Positions 48,368 to 57,197 of a stretch of 64,000 nucleotides of DNA are shown here, piece after piece. Each line of letters begins with the position of its first letter. Position 1 is the stretch's first letter. The notes under the pieces are model-generated. The model did not search any database, had not been told where the DNA came from, and saw nothing but the letters and a program-made list of their open reading frames with translations. A program made the translations under genes and the position numbers. The stretch spans positions 1,488,001-1,552,000 of the forward strand of contig NZ_JACBZL010000001.1 in NCBI RefSeq assembly GCF_013408445.1, read 5' to 3'. The stretch comes from Corynebacterium tuberculostearicum (lineage in GTDB: Bacteria > Actinomycetota > Actinomycetes > Mycobacteriales > Mycobacteriaceae).

Positions 48368-49540
48368 ATGTGGGAATTGGGCGAGCATTTTCGAAATTAC
48401 GCAGACGAGTACCGCGATGCGGTGCACGAGCATTTCTTTAACGCGGTGCCCGAATCCCGGCAGATATTCGCCCTGTCTATGCGCGATACCCATACCTCTA
48501 TGGTCCCCGCGCTGGCGTGGGTGATTGAACATACGGAGCCGGGACAGCCCCTGCTTGCCGACGTCTCCGCAAAACTCACCCAACTGGCCCGCGATCACCG
48601 CCGGCATGGGTTTCCGGCCGAGATTTATTCTCGTTTTGAACACGCCCTGATAGCGGGCCTGCGAGTCCTGGCACTGACGCAGTATCAGTACGATTTCGCC
48701 CGCGATGTCATCCACCGCGTATGCACGACGATGGCCGAGGCCGCCGGGGAATCTGATGCCGCCGGCGAAGCACCGGCGCACTCGGCGCAAGTGGTGGCGG
48801 TGGATCACCCCACTCGCGAGACCTCCATCATCCGTGTGGAGGCTGGCCTGGCTGTGCCCTATCAACCGGGTCAGCACTTTCCGGTGACCACGCAGTACTT
48901 GCCGGGACAATGGCGGATGCTCACCCCTGCGCAGCCGAGCGACGGAACCGGCCAAGTGGTCTTTCATGTCTCCACCGCGGGCGAGGCTTCCCGGTCCCTC
49001 GCGCACGCGCAGCCCGGCGATTGGTGGACCTTGGGCCAGCCCGCCGGCGGCATTAGCCTCCAGAACGCGGACGCAGGAGAACTGGTCATCATCGCCTACG
49101 GCACCGGCTGGGCCACGGCTCGCTGCGCGGTGCTCGCCGCGCTTGACGATAAAGACCGCAGCCGAGTACCGCGCCTCTTTGCCGTGGCGGGCAGCCCCGG
49201 CGCCCACTATGACACCTACTTCCAGCAGAACCTGGCAGCCCTCGGCGTCCCAGTGCGCCGCATCGTGCGGGAAGAAAAAGACCCGTGGTTGCTCAATGCC
49301 CGCGAATTAGCCGCCGGCGCTGACTACGTAGTCTCCGGGGAACCGACCGATGTAGTAGTCAACGAGGTGGAGTTATCCACAGGCACTCCCCCGCGCTTCC
49401 TACTCGTCGGGCCGGCTGAAGAGGTTATGGAAGGCGCGGAAAGGTTGGTTCAAAGGGGCGTCGGCAAGCAGCAGATCGACGTCCTTAGCTGGGGCCGCGA
49501 CGGGCGCTGGCAGCCGGAAGACTACGCGGCGCTGACCTAG
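48368..49540 (+). CDS. Flavohemoprotein (globin plus FAD/NAD reductase)
   Basis: Flavohemoproteins detoxify nitric oxide to nitrate using NAD(P)H. This 390-residue protein has a globin domain (1-130) in which RDHRRHGFPAEIYSRF carries the proximal His region, then an FAD domain (QVVAVDHPTRETSIIRVE, VPYQPGQHFPVTTQ, WRMLTPAQPS) and an NAD domain (LVIIAYGTGWATARCAV). The usual FAD motif RxYS is altered to WRMLTP, and the glycine pocket is GTGWATA rather than GVGITP. A divergent electron route or partner is thus possible. Its stop overlaps by 4 bases with the convergent nitrilase gene. Confidence 0.83.
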   Translation: MWELGEHFRNYADEYRDAVHEHFFNAVPESRQIFALSMRDTHTSMVPALAWVIEHTEPGQPLLADVSAKLTQLARDHRRHGFPAEIYSRFEHALIAGLRVLALTQYQYDFARDVIHRVCTTMAEAAGESDAAGEAPAHSAQVVAVDHPTRETSIIRVEAGLAVPYQPGQHFPVTTQYLPGQWRMLTPAQPSDGTGQVVFHVSTAGEASRSLAHAQPGDWWTLGQPAGGISLQNADAGELVIIAYGTGWATARCAVLAALDDKDRSRVPRLFAVAGSPGAHYDTYFQQNLAALGVPVRRIVREEKDPWLLNARELAAGADYVVSGEPTDVVVNEVELSTGTPPRFLLVGPAEEVMEGAERLVQRGVGKQQIDVLSWGRDGRWQPEDYAALT

Positions 49541-50352
49541 TCCGCAGTGGCCACAACCGGCAGGGCGCGGCGGGTTTTCGCTACCTCATTCGGATCGATG
49601 TCGGCATAGAGGATGTCATCTTCGTAGTCGGCCTCGGCCATGCGCACGCCATTCGGATCAACGATGGTGGAATGGCCAATGCCCGTTGGTCCGGAAGGAT
49701 TGCCCGCCTCAGCGTCACCACCCGGGCGCGATTGGCCGGCCGCGAGGATATAGCTGGTGGAATCCAAGGCACGCGCGGCCGTGAGCAGGCGCCACTGCTC
49801 CAGCTTTCCGGGGCCGTCCGCCCAGCTCGTGGGCACTACAATGAGCTGCGCGCCCTGGCTGGCCAGCTCCTTAAACTGCTCCGGGAAACGGATGTCATAG
49901 CAGGTGGCTACGCCCACAATAAGGTCATCCACGTCGAAGGCCACGAGCGATTCGCCGGCGAAGACCGTATCCGATTCGCGGTAGTCAAAGGCATCATAGG
50001 TGTGGATCTTGTCGTAGCCACCCAGCACGCCAGGGCCTGCAATGAGCGCCGTATTGGTCACGCGATTAATGGTCTTGCCCTCGCGCTCCACGGTATCGGC
50101 TGGGCAAAACATGCCGGCCACGACGGTAACCTCGAGCTCCTCTGCGAGCGTTTGGATCGCCGTGGCGAACGGGCCTTCGAGCGTCTGCGCCTGCTCATCA
50201 AGGCGCCCAGAGCGGAAATTCTGCGCCGTGGCCTCCGGTAGCACGATTAACCGCGCGCCGTTTCCGGCCGCCTCCCGGATCTTGGCAAGCGCCAGTTCCT
50301 GGTTTTCGGTGATATTTCCGGTGGACGTTAACTGCACTGCTGCTACCTTCAT
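49537..50352 (-). CDS. Carbon-nitrogen hydrolase (nitrilase superfamily)
   Basis: The 271-residue protein has the nitrilase catalytic triad: Glu in LIVLPEATAQNF, Lys in GGYDKIHTYDAF and Cys in VGVATCYDIRFPEQFK. It resembles the omega-amidase/Nit-type group that hydrolyses small amides such as deaminated glutathione or oxo-glutaramate; the substrate is not fixed by sequence. I chose the ATG at 50352, since GGGAGGC lies just before it. It is single, convergent with the flavohemoprotein gene and divergent from the next pair. Confidence 0.9.
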   Translation of the reverse strand: MKVAAVQLTSTGNITENQELALAKIREAAGNGARLIVLPEATAQNFRSGRLDEQAQTLEGPFATAIQTLAEELEVTVVAGMFCPADTVEREGKTINRVTNTALIAGPGVLGGYDKIHTYDAFDYRESDTVFAGESLVAFDVDDLIVGVATCYDIRFPEQFKELASQGAQLIVVPTSWADGPGKLEQWRLLTAARALDSTSYILAAGQSRPGGDAEAGNPSGPTGIGHSTIVDPNGVRMAEADYEDDILYADIDPNEVAKTRRALPVVATAD

Positions 50353-50443
50353 GCCTCCCAAAATAATGAAGCAGGGCGGAGTTATCCACAGGCTGTGCCT
50401 TTACCCCTAGCGCGGCGTTGTGTGGTCCTTCAGGCTTAAGGGC

Positions 50444-50707
50444 ATGAGTTATGTAGAAATTCCCACGCACCTGCCCGATTACGTCCGCTCCCTCATATCG
50501 CGTCCTCCGCTGCCACCGCCGACGGCCGCGCTCGATACTGCCTGTCGCACCGCGGCCGCACTAGAGCGAGCCCGTGCCACCTGGTCCAGCACCGTGGCTG
50601 CAACGGAGGATGCCACGGCCGAGCAATTGCGTTCCGTCGACGCCTTCCTCCACACTGCTGCCGGGATGGATTCTCACCTGGGCCATACATTAGGAGATGC
50701 ACGATGA
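50444..50707 (+). CDS. Small helical protein, partner of downstream hydrolase
   Basis: This 87-residue protein (MSYVEIPTHLPDYVRS) is mostly helical (ALDTACRTAAALERARATW, STVAATEDATAEQLRSVDAFL) with a single Trp near the middle, loosely recalling WXG100-type proteins. No family is certain. Its stop overlaps the next start by 4 bases (ATGA), so the two are translationally coupled. I chose ATG 50444 because of AAGGGC just before it. Confidence 0.7.
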   Translation: MSYVEIPTHLPDYVRSLISRPPLPPPTAALDTACRTAAALERARATWSSTVAATEDATAEQLRSVDAFLHTAAGMDSHLGHTLGDAR

Positions 50708-51870
50708 CCCTATCCGTGGCTTTAAAAAACAGTGCCAGTACGTTGCACAGCGAACACGCTGAACTGCGCTTTCGCCTTATAGATGCGCACCAGGATTGGC
50801 GCGACCTATCACTGGGTGGGCCCGCCGGCGAGGCCGCGCGCACCAGTTTGGCCAGCTACACCGACTGGCTCGCACAACCGCTGCACCAGATGGAGCAGGT
50901 TGCCACCACCCTTGAACTCCACGCCAACCTGCAGGCCCGCCGCGAGGAACTCGAGGACCGCATCATCGCATTTCTAGGACAAGTGGATGAACGCAATGGC
51001 GCCGCGGCCAGCGCCGCAGGGCTCTTGTTGAATCAGGTGCGGGCGCTGGGCGATTCCCTCGACTGGCTCTGCTCCCAAGAAATCGATGCCCTGTGTACGC
51101 CTAGCGGGGTGGCCCCACCCGTGCGCTTGGAAGACTTCTCCGATCTTCCAGTGGATACCGTCCACGAGATTAATCTTGCCCACGCCAGCGAGCACGTATC
51201 TCAGCTAGCCGCGCAGAACCCAGATATGCGAGTGCTAGAAACTAGCGACGGGCGGCTCGTAGCCATGGTGGACCCTGGCGGCTTCCGGACTACGCCGGCA
51301 TCACTTACCACCTTCGTAGAAGGGGTTCACTCCTCCGATCCAGAAACCTGGCAGCGCGCGGTGGACCGCGGCCGCAATCTTGCTAAGGCCAGCGGCGGGC
51401 CCGCGGTGGTGTGGTTGGGCTACCAGGCGCCCTCCTCCCTGTCCCGTGCGGTTCACGCCACTCCCGCGCGAACTGCCAGTCAAGAACTCGCCCGGTTTCA
51501 GCGCTCGCTTGGTGCACGCTATCCACAGGCCAAGCGCACCGTAGTGGGATATTCCTATGGTTCTGTCGTCACCGGGCACGCCGCAAAGCAAGAAAAGATT
51601 GCTAATGACGTAGTGCTCGTCGGTAGCCCCGGCACCGGCGCTGGCCACGCCTCAGAACTGCACGGCCGCATCTGGGCAGCCACAAACGCCAACGACCCCA
51701 TCGCTATTACGACGGGGCCTCACGCCGGCATCCATGGCCCCGATCCCACCATTGATACCTTTGGCGCCACTCCCCTTCCCGGTGCGGATGGTCTCCCTGG
51801 CGATCATGGCTCCTATTGGGAGGACCCCTGGTTCTTGCGTGGCCTAGGCCACGTGGCACGCGCGAACTAG
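50704..51870 (+). CDS. DUF1023-type alpha/beta hydrolase
   Basis: The 388-residue protein has an N-terminal helical part with a WXG-like stretch (HQDWRDLSLGGPAGEAARTSLASY) and a C-terminal alpha/beta-hydrolase domain of the DUF1023 type. The nucleophile elbow is VVGYSYGSVVTGHA, with Ser as nucleophile; acid and His are probably the Asp in ATNANDPIA and the His in GDHGSYW. DUF1023 proteins are often paired with a small helical gene, as here. The substrate (lipid or ester) is unknown. No signal peptide is visible. Confidence 0.82.
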   Translation: MTLSVALKNSASTLHSEHAELRFRLIDAHQDWRDLSLGGPAGEAARTSLASYTDWLAQPLHQMEQVATTLELHANLQARREELEDRIIAFLGQVDERNGAAASAAGLLLNQVRALGDSLDWLCSQEIDALCTPSGVAPPVRLEDFSDLPVDTVHEINLAHASEHVSQLAAQNPDMRVLETSDGRLVAMVDPGGFRTTPASLTTFVEGVHSSDPETWQRAVDRGRNLAKASGGPAVVWLGYQAPSSLSRAVHATPARTASQELARFQRSLGARYPQAKRTVVGYSYGSVVTGHAAKQEKIANDVVLVGSPGTGAGHASELHGRIWAATNANDPIAITTGPHAGIHGPDPTIDTFGATPLPGADGLPGDHGSYWEDPWFLRGLGHVARAN

Positions 51871-51888
51871 TCCGAGGGGTAAGGCCTT

Positions 51889-51978
51889 TTAGAACAAACC
51901 GGCCGGCTGGTCCGAATAGGAGACCAACATATTCTTAGTCTCCTGATAGTGGCCCAGCATCATCAAGTGGTTCTCACG
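51889..51978 (-). pseudogene. Remnant of aldehyde dehydrogenase gene (ald)
   Basis: The minus strand encodes [20 protein letters not shown] followed by YSDQPAGLF and a TAA stop, the very C-terminus of an acetaldehyde-type aldehyde dehydrogenase (Ald). Upstream the match stops at once, running into the hspR-operon terminator instead of the rest of the gene. In C. glutamicum ald lies at this place beside hspR (from memory). So only ~30 of ~500 codons are left, and the main part was deleted. Confidence 0.8.
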
Positions 51979-51990
51979 CCAAGGCCGAAG

Positions 51991-52034
51991 AAAACCCCGC
52001 AGCCAGCGGGAAAGCTGGCTGCGGGGTTGGGTTT
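51991..52034 (-). terminator. Terminator of dnaK-grpE-dnaJ-hspR operon
   Basis: A perfect 15-bp stem AACCCCGCAGCCAGC / GCTGGCTGCGGGGTT closes a 6-base loop, and the minus strand continues TTTTC. It lies 22 bases past the hspR stop and inside the space once occupied by ald sequence. Confidence 0.9.
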
Positions 52035-52055
52035 AACTCGTCTGCAGATTGAGAT

Positions 52056-52505
52056 TTAGTCCTGGCCGTATCCACGGCCGCGGGCGCGCTTGCGCTCACG
52101 CGCGGTGCGTGGGCTCCACATCACCACGGAGGTGGACCGTGGGACATGGACAAGCTCACCACTGCGCTGCGGGCGGCGTCCAGCGGCCTGCTCGCGCAGG
52201 GCCCGGACCTCGTCAGCTAAAGCGTCGCGCTCGGCCTCGAGTCGATCGCGTTCCTCGGTCAACTCGATGATGGACTTGATGCCGGCAAGGTTGACGCCAT
52301 CGTCTTGGGACAGCGCCTGAATCTTGCGCAGCAGCTCGATATCCCGGTCGGAGTAGCGGCGGCCACCGCCGCGAGTGCGGGCCGGGGAGACCAAGCCCAT
52401 GCGGTCATAGGTGCGCAGGGTTTGGGCATGCATTCCGGAGAGTTCCGCAGCTACGGAGATGACGTAGACCGCGGTGCCGGAATCTTCTGCCTTTCCAGTG
52501 CTCAT
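52056..52505 (-). CDS. hspR: Heat-shock repressor HspR
   Basis: HspR is a MerR-family repressor that binds HAIR sites and controls dnaK, clpB and itself, with DnaK as co-repressor. The 149-residue protein has the MerR helix-turn-helix (VISVAAELSGMHAQTLRTYDRMGLVSP, then RTRGGGRRYSDRDIELL) and a coiled coil (ERDRLEAERDALADEVRALRE). The C-terminus is basic (RTARERKRARGRGYGQD). It is the last gene of the operon, 20 bases after dnaJ. Confidence 0.96.
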   Translation of the reverse strand: MSTGKAEDSGTAVYVISVAAELSGMHAQTLRTYDRMGLVSPARTRGGGRRYSDRDIELLRKIQALSQDDGVNLAGIKSIIELTEERDRLEAERDALADEVRALREQAAGRRPQRSGELVHVPRSTSVVMWSPRTARERKRARGRGYGQD

Positions 52506-52525
52506 TTTTTAACACACCTCCTGCC

Positions 52526-53731
52526 TTAAGCATTCTCGGCGCCGGCCCAACCCGCACGCGGGTTGAAACCGGAGTCCTTTTCCGCTTGAGCATAGGTACG
52601 CAGGGCGCTGGAGGCGGCGGCATCGAGCTTGGTGGGCACGGTGACCTGCACGGTAACCAGCAGATCACCGGAGTTGCCACCGCGCTTGGCGATGCCCCTT
52701 CCGCGCACCCTCAACGTTCGTCCATCCGGCGTTCCAGCGGGGATCTTCACGCGCACCGGGTTATCCAAGGTAGGAACCGCGATGGTATCGCCCAAGGCCA
52801 GCTCGGTGAAGGAAACCGGAACGGTGACATGGAGGTCATCGCCCTCGCGAGTAAAGACCTTGTCCGGCTTTACAGTCACCGCTACGAAGAGGTCACCGGC
52901 CGGGGTGCCGTTGGGACCTGCTTCGCCCTGACCGGCGAGGCGGACCTTTTGCCCATCGATGACGCCGGCGGGGATGCGCACGGTGATATTGCGGGTGCGG
53001 TGAACCGTACCGGTGCCGTGGCAATCCTTGCACGGATCCGTGATGCGGCGGCCGGTGCCATCGCAGTCCTTGCATGGGGCAGAGAAACCGAAGGCGCCGC
53101 GGTTTTCCGAGGTAAAACCGGTACCACTGCAGGTGCCACAGGTAGAGGTCTTGCCGGAAGCGGAGCCCGAGCCGTGGCACGTGGTGCACGGCGCATTGCC
53201 GCTGAGTGCCAGGGGAATGGTGGTTCCCTTAGCGGCCTCGCGGAAGTCGAGGGTTATTTCCGTTTCGACGTCGGCCCCCCGCGACGGTTTAGCTGAGTGG
53301 CCAGCACTACCGCCGCGGTTGAAAACGCTACCGAAGATATCCCCAACACCGCCGCCTTGAGCCGATCCTCCAGCGGATCCTCCGAAGAGGTCCGAGAGGT
53401 CGAATTCTTGCGCACCTTGTCCACCCATGCGCGTGGATCGAAACCCGCCGGGAAATCCGGCGCCTCCCATCCGTCCAAAGCCGCCTCCATTGCGGAGCAT
53501 GGCCTTGAACTGGTCGTATTCCTTGCGCTCGGTGGCGTCGGAAAGCACGTCGTAGGCTTCCGCAACCTTTTTGAACCTTTCCGCTGCCGCGGGGTCGTCC
53601 GGGTGGGTATCGGGGTGATTTTCGCGTGCTAGCTTGCGGTAAGCACGCTTAATCTCGTTCTGGTCTGCGGACGAGGAGACCCCCAGATCCGCATAGTAAT
53701 CTTTGTCTGCCCATTCGGGTTTAGCGCTCAC
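52526..53731 (-). CDS. dnaJ: Chaperone DnaJ
   Basis: DnaJ stimulates DnaK ATPase and delivers substrates. The 401-residue protein has the J domain with the HPD motif ([14 protein letters not shown]), a Gly/Phe-rich region ([14 protein letters not shown]), four zinc-binding CxxCxGxG motifs ([32 protein letters not shown]) and the C-terminal peptide-binding part. It is separated from grpE by a terminator-like hairpin, and an AAAGGAGGAG ribosome site lies before its start. Full length and intact. Confidence 0.96.
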   Translation of the reverse strand: MSAKPEWADKDYYADLGVSSSADQNEIKRAYRKLARENHPDTHPDDPAAAERFKKVAEAYDVLSDATERKEYDQFKAMLRNGGGFGRMGGAGFPGGFRSTRMGGQGAQEFDLSDLFGGSAGGSAQGGGVGDIFGSVFNRGGSAGHSAKPSRGADVETEITLDFREAAKGTTIPLALSGNAPCTTCHGSGSASGKTSTCGTCSGTGFTSENRGAFGFSAPCKDCDGTGRRITDPCKDCHGTGTVHRTRNITVRIPAGVIDGQKVRLAGQGEAGPNGTPAGDLFVAVTVKPDKVFTREGDDLHVTVPVSFTELALGDTIAVPTLDNPVRVKIPAGTPDGRTLRVRGRGIAKRGGNSGDLLVTVQVTVPTKLDAAASSALRTYAQAEKDSGFNPRAGWAGAENA

Positions 53732-53773
53732 TGGGCATCTCCTCCTTTCAAAGAGAATCGATACAAGTTAAGT

Positions 53774-53822
53774 AAAAGGGCGCCGCGGGAAGGTCACTAG
53801 TCAATTCCCAGGGCGCCCTTTA
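53774..53822 (-). terminator. Terminator-like hairpin between grpE and dnaJ
   Basis: AAAAGGGCGCC pairs with GGGCGCCCTTT, with inner GGGAA/TTCCC arms around a ~13-base loop. On the minus strand it is followed by TTTT. It lies in the ~97-base grpE-dnaJ gap inside what is otherwise one operon, so it may attenuate or process the transcript rather than end it. Confidence 0.75.
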
Positions 53823-53828
53823 TGTTAT

Positions 53829-54536
53829 TTACTCGGATTCTTCCGAGCTGCCGGACTCATCGCTGGGGTCCGCGATGATGACCATGGCATTGCGCACGAG
53901 CCTGTCGCCTACGCGGTAGCCCTTGCGCAGCACAGTGCCAAGCACCTGCTCATCGCCGGAGGACAAGTCCTGCACGGCCTCGTGGACCTCAGGGTCGAAG
54001 GCATCGCCTTCCACACCAAAGGCAGCGAGGTCGTGCTTTTCCAGCGTGCTGTAGAACTTATCCGCAAACGCCTTGAGCGGGCCTTCCAAGTCGCCGTGTT
54101 CACGAGCCAGTTCCAGGTCATCAAGGACAGGCAGCATATCTGCGATGACCTTGGCCTTGGCGGTCTCGATTACGGCCTGGCGGTCGCGCTCGGTGCGGCG
54201 GCGGTAGTTGGTGTATTCCGCATTCAGACGCTGCAGGTCTTCCGTGCGTTCTGCCAACTGTGCTTCCACATCGCTGGCGCCGGTGCCTACGGGCTCTTCG
54301 CCCGCTGCTTCGGCTTCTACCTCATCAGCGTTGACATCCGCCAGCGCTTCTTCGAGGTCAGCATCGAGGGTGGGATCCAGCTCGGCTTCTTCGGTGGCGT
54401 CAGCCTGTGCTTCCTGCGCAGCCTGGGCCTCCTCAGCCTGTTCGGCAGCAGCCTCAGCGCGGTCAGCCGAGGTAGCCTCCGGATCCGTGTTTTCCGGGTC
54501 GCCTGGGTTGTGCGGCATTCCGCTGTCCTGAGTCAT
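53829..54536 (-). CDS. grpE: Nucleotide exchange factor GrpE
   Basis: GrpE releases ADP from DnaK. The 235-residue protein has an unusually long acidic, Ala/Glu-rich N-terminal part (about 1-75), a long coiled coil ([28 protein letters not shown]) and the C-terminal beta domain ([41 protein letters not shown]). Its ATG overlaps the dnaK stop by one base, so translation is coupled. Confidence 0.95.
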   Translation of the reverse strand: MTQDSGMPHNPGDPENTDPEATSADRAEAAAEQAEEAQAAQEAQADATEEAELDPTLDADLEEALADVNADEVEAEAAGEEPVGTGASDVEAQLAERTEDLQRLNAEYTNYRRRTERDRQAVIETAKAKVIADMLPVLDDLELAREHGDLEGPLKAFADKFYSTLEKHDLAAFGVEGDAFDPEVHEAVQDLSSGDEQVLGTVLRKGYRVGDRLVRNAMVIIADPSDESGSSEESE

Positions 54537-56386
54537 TACTTGTTGCCATCCTTGTTCTCGTCCTCGTCAACGACCTCAGCGTCGACAACGTTCGGGTCAC
54601 CCTGCGCAGCACCAGCATCGGCAGTGCCCTCAGCACCGGCCTCAGCAGCCTGTGCCTCGTAGATCTGCTTGCCCATCTCCTGGGATTCGGTGGACAGCTT
54701 CTCCACTGCGGACTTGATGGCCTCGAGGTCATCGCCCTTCAGAGCCTCATCAACGGCGTCAGCAGCCTCGGTGACCTTGGTCTTAACGTCCTCGGATACC
54801 TTGTCAGCGTTGTCATCCAAGAACTTGCGGGTCTGGTAGGAGGTGGACTCTGCGTTATTGCGCAGCTCCTGCTCCTCGCGGCGCTTCTTATCCTCTTCGG
54901 CGTGCTGCTCAGCATCCTTGACCATGCGGTCGATTTCTTCCTGGGACAGGCCGGAACCATCCTGAATCTTGATGGTGTTTTCCTTGCCGGTACCCTTGTC
55001 CTTTGCAGTCACGTGGACGATGCCGTTGGCATCGATATCGAAGGTGACCTCAATCTGCGGAACACCGCGCGGTGCCGGAGCAATGCCGCCGAGCTCGAAG
55101 GAGCCGAGCAGCTTATTAGCGGTAGCCATCTCGCGCTCGCCCTGGAAGACCTGGATCTGTACGGAAGGCTGGTTGTCTTCCGCGGTGGTGAAGGTCTCGG
55201 ACTTCTTGGTCGGGATGGTGGTATTGCGCTCGATGAGCTTGGTCATCACGCCACCCTTGGTCTCAATGCCGAGGGACAGCGGGGTGACGTCGAGAAGCAG
55301 CACGTCCTTAACCTCGCCGCGCAGCACGCCTGCCTGCAGGGCAGCGCCGACTGCAACAACCTCGTCCGGGTTAACGCCCTTGTTGGCATCCTTGCCGGTC
55401 AATTCCTTAACCAGGTCGGATACGGCCGGCATACGGGTGGAACCGCCAACGAGAACAACGTGGTCGATATCGCCGACGGAAAGGTCAGCGTCCTTGATGA
55501 CCTGGTTGAACGGAGCCTTGGTACGGTCCAGCAGATCCTGGGTGATCTTCTGGAACTCGGTGCGGGTCAGGGTCTCATCCAAGAACAGCGGGTTCTTGTC
55601 GGAGTCGACGGTGATGTACGGCAGGTTAATGTTGGCCTGCTGGGAGGAGGACAGCTCAATCTTTGCCTTCTCTGCAGCCTCGCGCAGACGCTGTACGGCG
55701 CGCTTATCCTTGGTCAGGTCAACACCCTGGGAGGTCTTGAAGCGGTCTACCAGCCAGTCGACGATGCGCTGATCCCAGTCATCGCCACCCAGCTCGTTAT
55801 CGCCGGCGGTTGCCATAACCTCGACGACACCATCGCCGATTTCCAGCAAGGAGACGTCGAAGGTGCCGCCGCCCAGGTCGAATACCAGGATGGTCTGCTC
55901 CTGCTCGCCCTTTTCCAGGCCGTAAGCCAAAGCAGCTGCGGTTGGCTCGTTAACGATACGCAGCACGTTCAGGCCTGCAATCTGGCCAGCTTCCTTGGTG
56001 GCCTGGCGCTGTGCGTCCTCGAAGTATGCAGGAACGGTAATAACGGCGTCAGTAACATCCTCGCCAAGGTATGCCTCTGCGTCGCGCTTCAGCTTCATCA
56101 GCGTGCGCGCGGAGATCTCCTGGGAGGTGTAGTCCTTATCGTCAATGTTGATCTTCCAGTCGGTGCCGATGTGGCGCTTGACGGAGCGAATGGTGCGGTC
56201 AACATTGGTTACCGCCTGGTTCTTAGCGGACTGGCCGACCAAGATTTCGCCGTTCTTCGCAAAAGCAACGACGGAAGGCGTAGTGCGGGAGCCCTCAGAG
56301 TTTGCGATAACGGTGGACTCGCCACCTTCCAGTACGGAAACGACAGAGTTCGTCGTACCAAGGTCAATACCTACTGCGCGTCCCAT
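54536..56386 (-). CDS. dnaK: Chaperone DnaK (Hsp70)
   Basis: DnaK is the main Hsp70. The 616-residue protein has an ATPase domain with [36 protein letters not shown] and [13 protein letters not shown], then the linker [19 protein letters not shown] and the substrate and lid domains. The usual acidic end is [18 protein letters not shown] chose ATG 56386, since GAGAAG precedes it; the longer open frame enters the regulatory region. Two HAIR operators and a SigH-type promoter lie upstream. Confidence 0.97.
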   Translation of the reverse strand: MGRAVGIDLGTTNSVVSVLEGGESTVIANSEGSRTTPSVVAFAKNGEILVGQSAKNQAVTNVDRTIRSVKRHIGTDWKINIDDKDYTSQEISARTLMKLKRDAEAYLGEDVTDAVITVPAYFEDAQRQATKEAGQIAGLNVLRIVNEPTAAALAYGLEKGEQEQTILVFDLGGGTFDVSLLEIGDGVVEVMATAGDNELGGDDWDQRIVDWLVDRFKTSQGVDLTKDKRAVQRLREAAEKAKIELSSSQQANINLPYITVDSDKNPLFLDETLTRTEFQKITQDLLDRTKAPFNQVIKDADLSVGDIDHVVLVGGSTRMPAVSDLVKELTGKDANKGVNPDEVVAVGAALQAGVLRGEVKDVLLLDVTPLSLGIETKGGVMTKLIERNTTIPTKKSETFTTAEDNQPSVQIQVFQGEREMATANKLLGSFELGGIAPAPRGVPQIEVTFDIDANGIVHVTAKDKGTGKENTIKIQDGSGLSQEEIDRMVKDAEQHAEEDKKRREEQELRNNAESTSYQTRKFLDDNADKVSEDVKTKVTEAADAVDEALKGDDLEAIKSAVEKLSTESQEMGKQIYEAQAAEAGAEGTADAGAAQGDPNVVDAEVVDEDENKDGNK

Positions 56387-56422
56387 GATTTCTTCTCCTT
56401 TTATCTTGGGGTAATTAATAAA

Positions 56423-56443
56423 GTTGATTGTCAGTGACTCAAC
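56423..56443 (-). promoter_or_regulatory. HAIR operator 1 of dnaK operon
   Basis: GTTGATT-N7-ACTCAAC matches the HspR site CTTGAGT-N7-ACTCAAG with one half weaker. It lies 37 bases before the dnaK start codon. Confidence 0.7.
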
Positions 56444-56498
56444 TTCTCGTTGCGTCCGAGCGCTACTGTAACAGAACTTCGACACCCGGTCACACAAC

Positions 56499-56519
56499 CT
56501 TGAGCCCGTGTCACTCAAT
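56499..56519 (-). promoter_or_regulatory. HAIR operator 2 of dnaK operon
   Basis: CTTGAGC-N7-ACTCAAT is a strong match to the HspR operator. It lies just downstream of the SigH-type promoter, so bound HspR would block transcription start. Confidence 0.85.
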
Positions 56520-56523
56520 CCTT

Positions 56524-56553
56524 ACAACGGACAGCCTACAAAAGTTATTCCCC
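56524..56553 (-). promoter_or_regulatory. SigH-type promoter of dnaK
   Basis: On the minus strand GGGAATA-N16-CGTTGT has the same motif and the same 16-base spacing as the clpB promoter. The sigma factor gene itself is not in the window. Confidence 0.8.
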
Positions 56554-56695
56554 GCCACTCAACTTTTCTTTTAAAACTTTCCTTTACCCAGCTCAGCGCC
56601 ACTCTTGTCGACGCTCACTCCCCGCCTTCCACACAATCACCCCTTCACCCGACACTGCCCCACACCCAAACGGAGCCCCTTAAATAACCCTAAGA

Positions 56696-56762
56696 GGATC
56701 CAAAAGTCACCTCAGAAAGGATCCAAAAGAGGATTGGCAGCCCGCCCCTGCTACCGCATACT
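56696..56762 (+). promoter_or_regulatory. Promoter with upstream direct repeats, small acidic protein gene
   Basis: TTGGCA (56734-56739), 17 bases and CATACT (56757-56762) form a SigA-like promoter. Just upstream the 11-mer GGATCCAAAAG occurs twice (56696-56706 and 56719-56729), 23 bases apart. That is about two helical turns, so both face the same side, which fits a regulator binding site next to the -35. Confidence 0.6.
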
Positions 56763-56838
56763 AGGAATCACAGCAGTTAAGAGCTGCTACCCCAGAGAGA
56801 GATTGTAGTTTTACTCCGCCGATCCGAAAGGAATGTAT

Positions 56839-57015
56839 ATGTTCGATACCCTCGCAGACCTCAGCTCCGCCATCGACTTCGAGGCACTCATCAAGGGCAT
56901 CAAGGGCCTCATCGAGGCTTCCTCCGAGTCCAACACCGACTCCGAGGGCCTGTCCTCCGTATTCGAGGGCCTGTCCTCCAAGGATGACGCAGAGGCTGCT
57001 GCAGAAGCTAAGTAA
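56839..57015 (+). CDS. Small acidic protein, unknown function
   Basis: From ATG 56839 the protein is 58 residues: MFDTLADLSSAIDFEALIKG and a Ser/Glu/Asp/Ala-rich rest ending DDAEAAAEAK. The first 30 residues can form an amphipathic helix. An AAAGGA lies 6 bases before this ATG; the ATG two codons upstream would sit directly on the ribosome site. Size and helix recall the small corynebacterial porins PorA and PorH, but I see no sequence match. It has its own promoter and terminator and lies between dnaK and the kinase gene. Confidence 0.7.
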   Translation: MFDTLADLSSAIDFEALIKGIKGLIEASSESNTDSEGLSSVFEGLSSKDDAEAAAEAK

Positions 57016-57091
57016 TTAGCCTTCTGTACTCCTTCATGAAGACCAGCTAAACCCCCTCACCTTCTTCCTCCGCTCGGAACCCACCACAAGG

Positions 57092-57116
57092 AACCGCGCA
57101 CGAAGGTGCGGGGTTT
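57092..57116 (+). terminator. Terminator after small acidic protein gene
   Basis: ACCGCGCAC-GAAG-GTGCGGGGT forms an 8-9 bp stem with one mismatch, followed by TTTC. It lies ~75 bases past the stop. Confidence 0.6.
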
Positions 57117-57197
57117 CGCTGTTTTCAATCACTGTTTCACGTTCGCTGTACCTACACTAGGGAGATAAAACCCATTGAGCCTTAGCATCCAGGAAGC

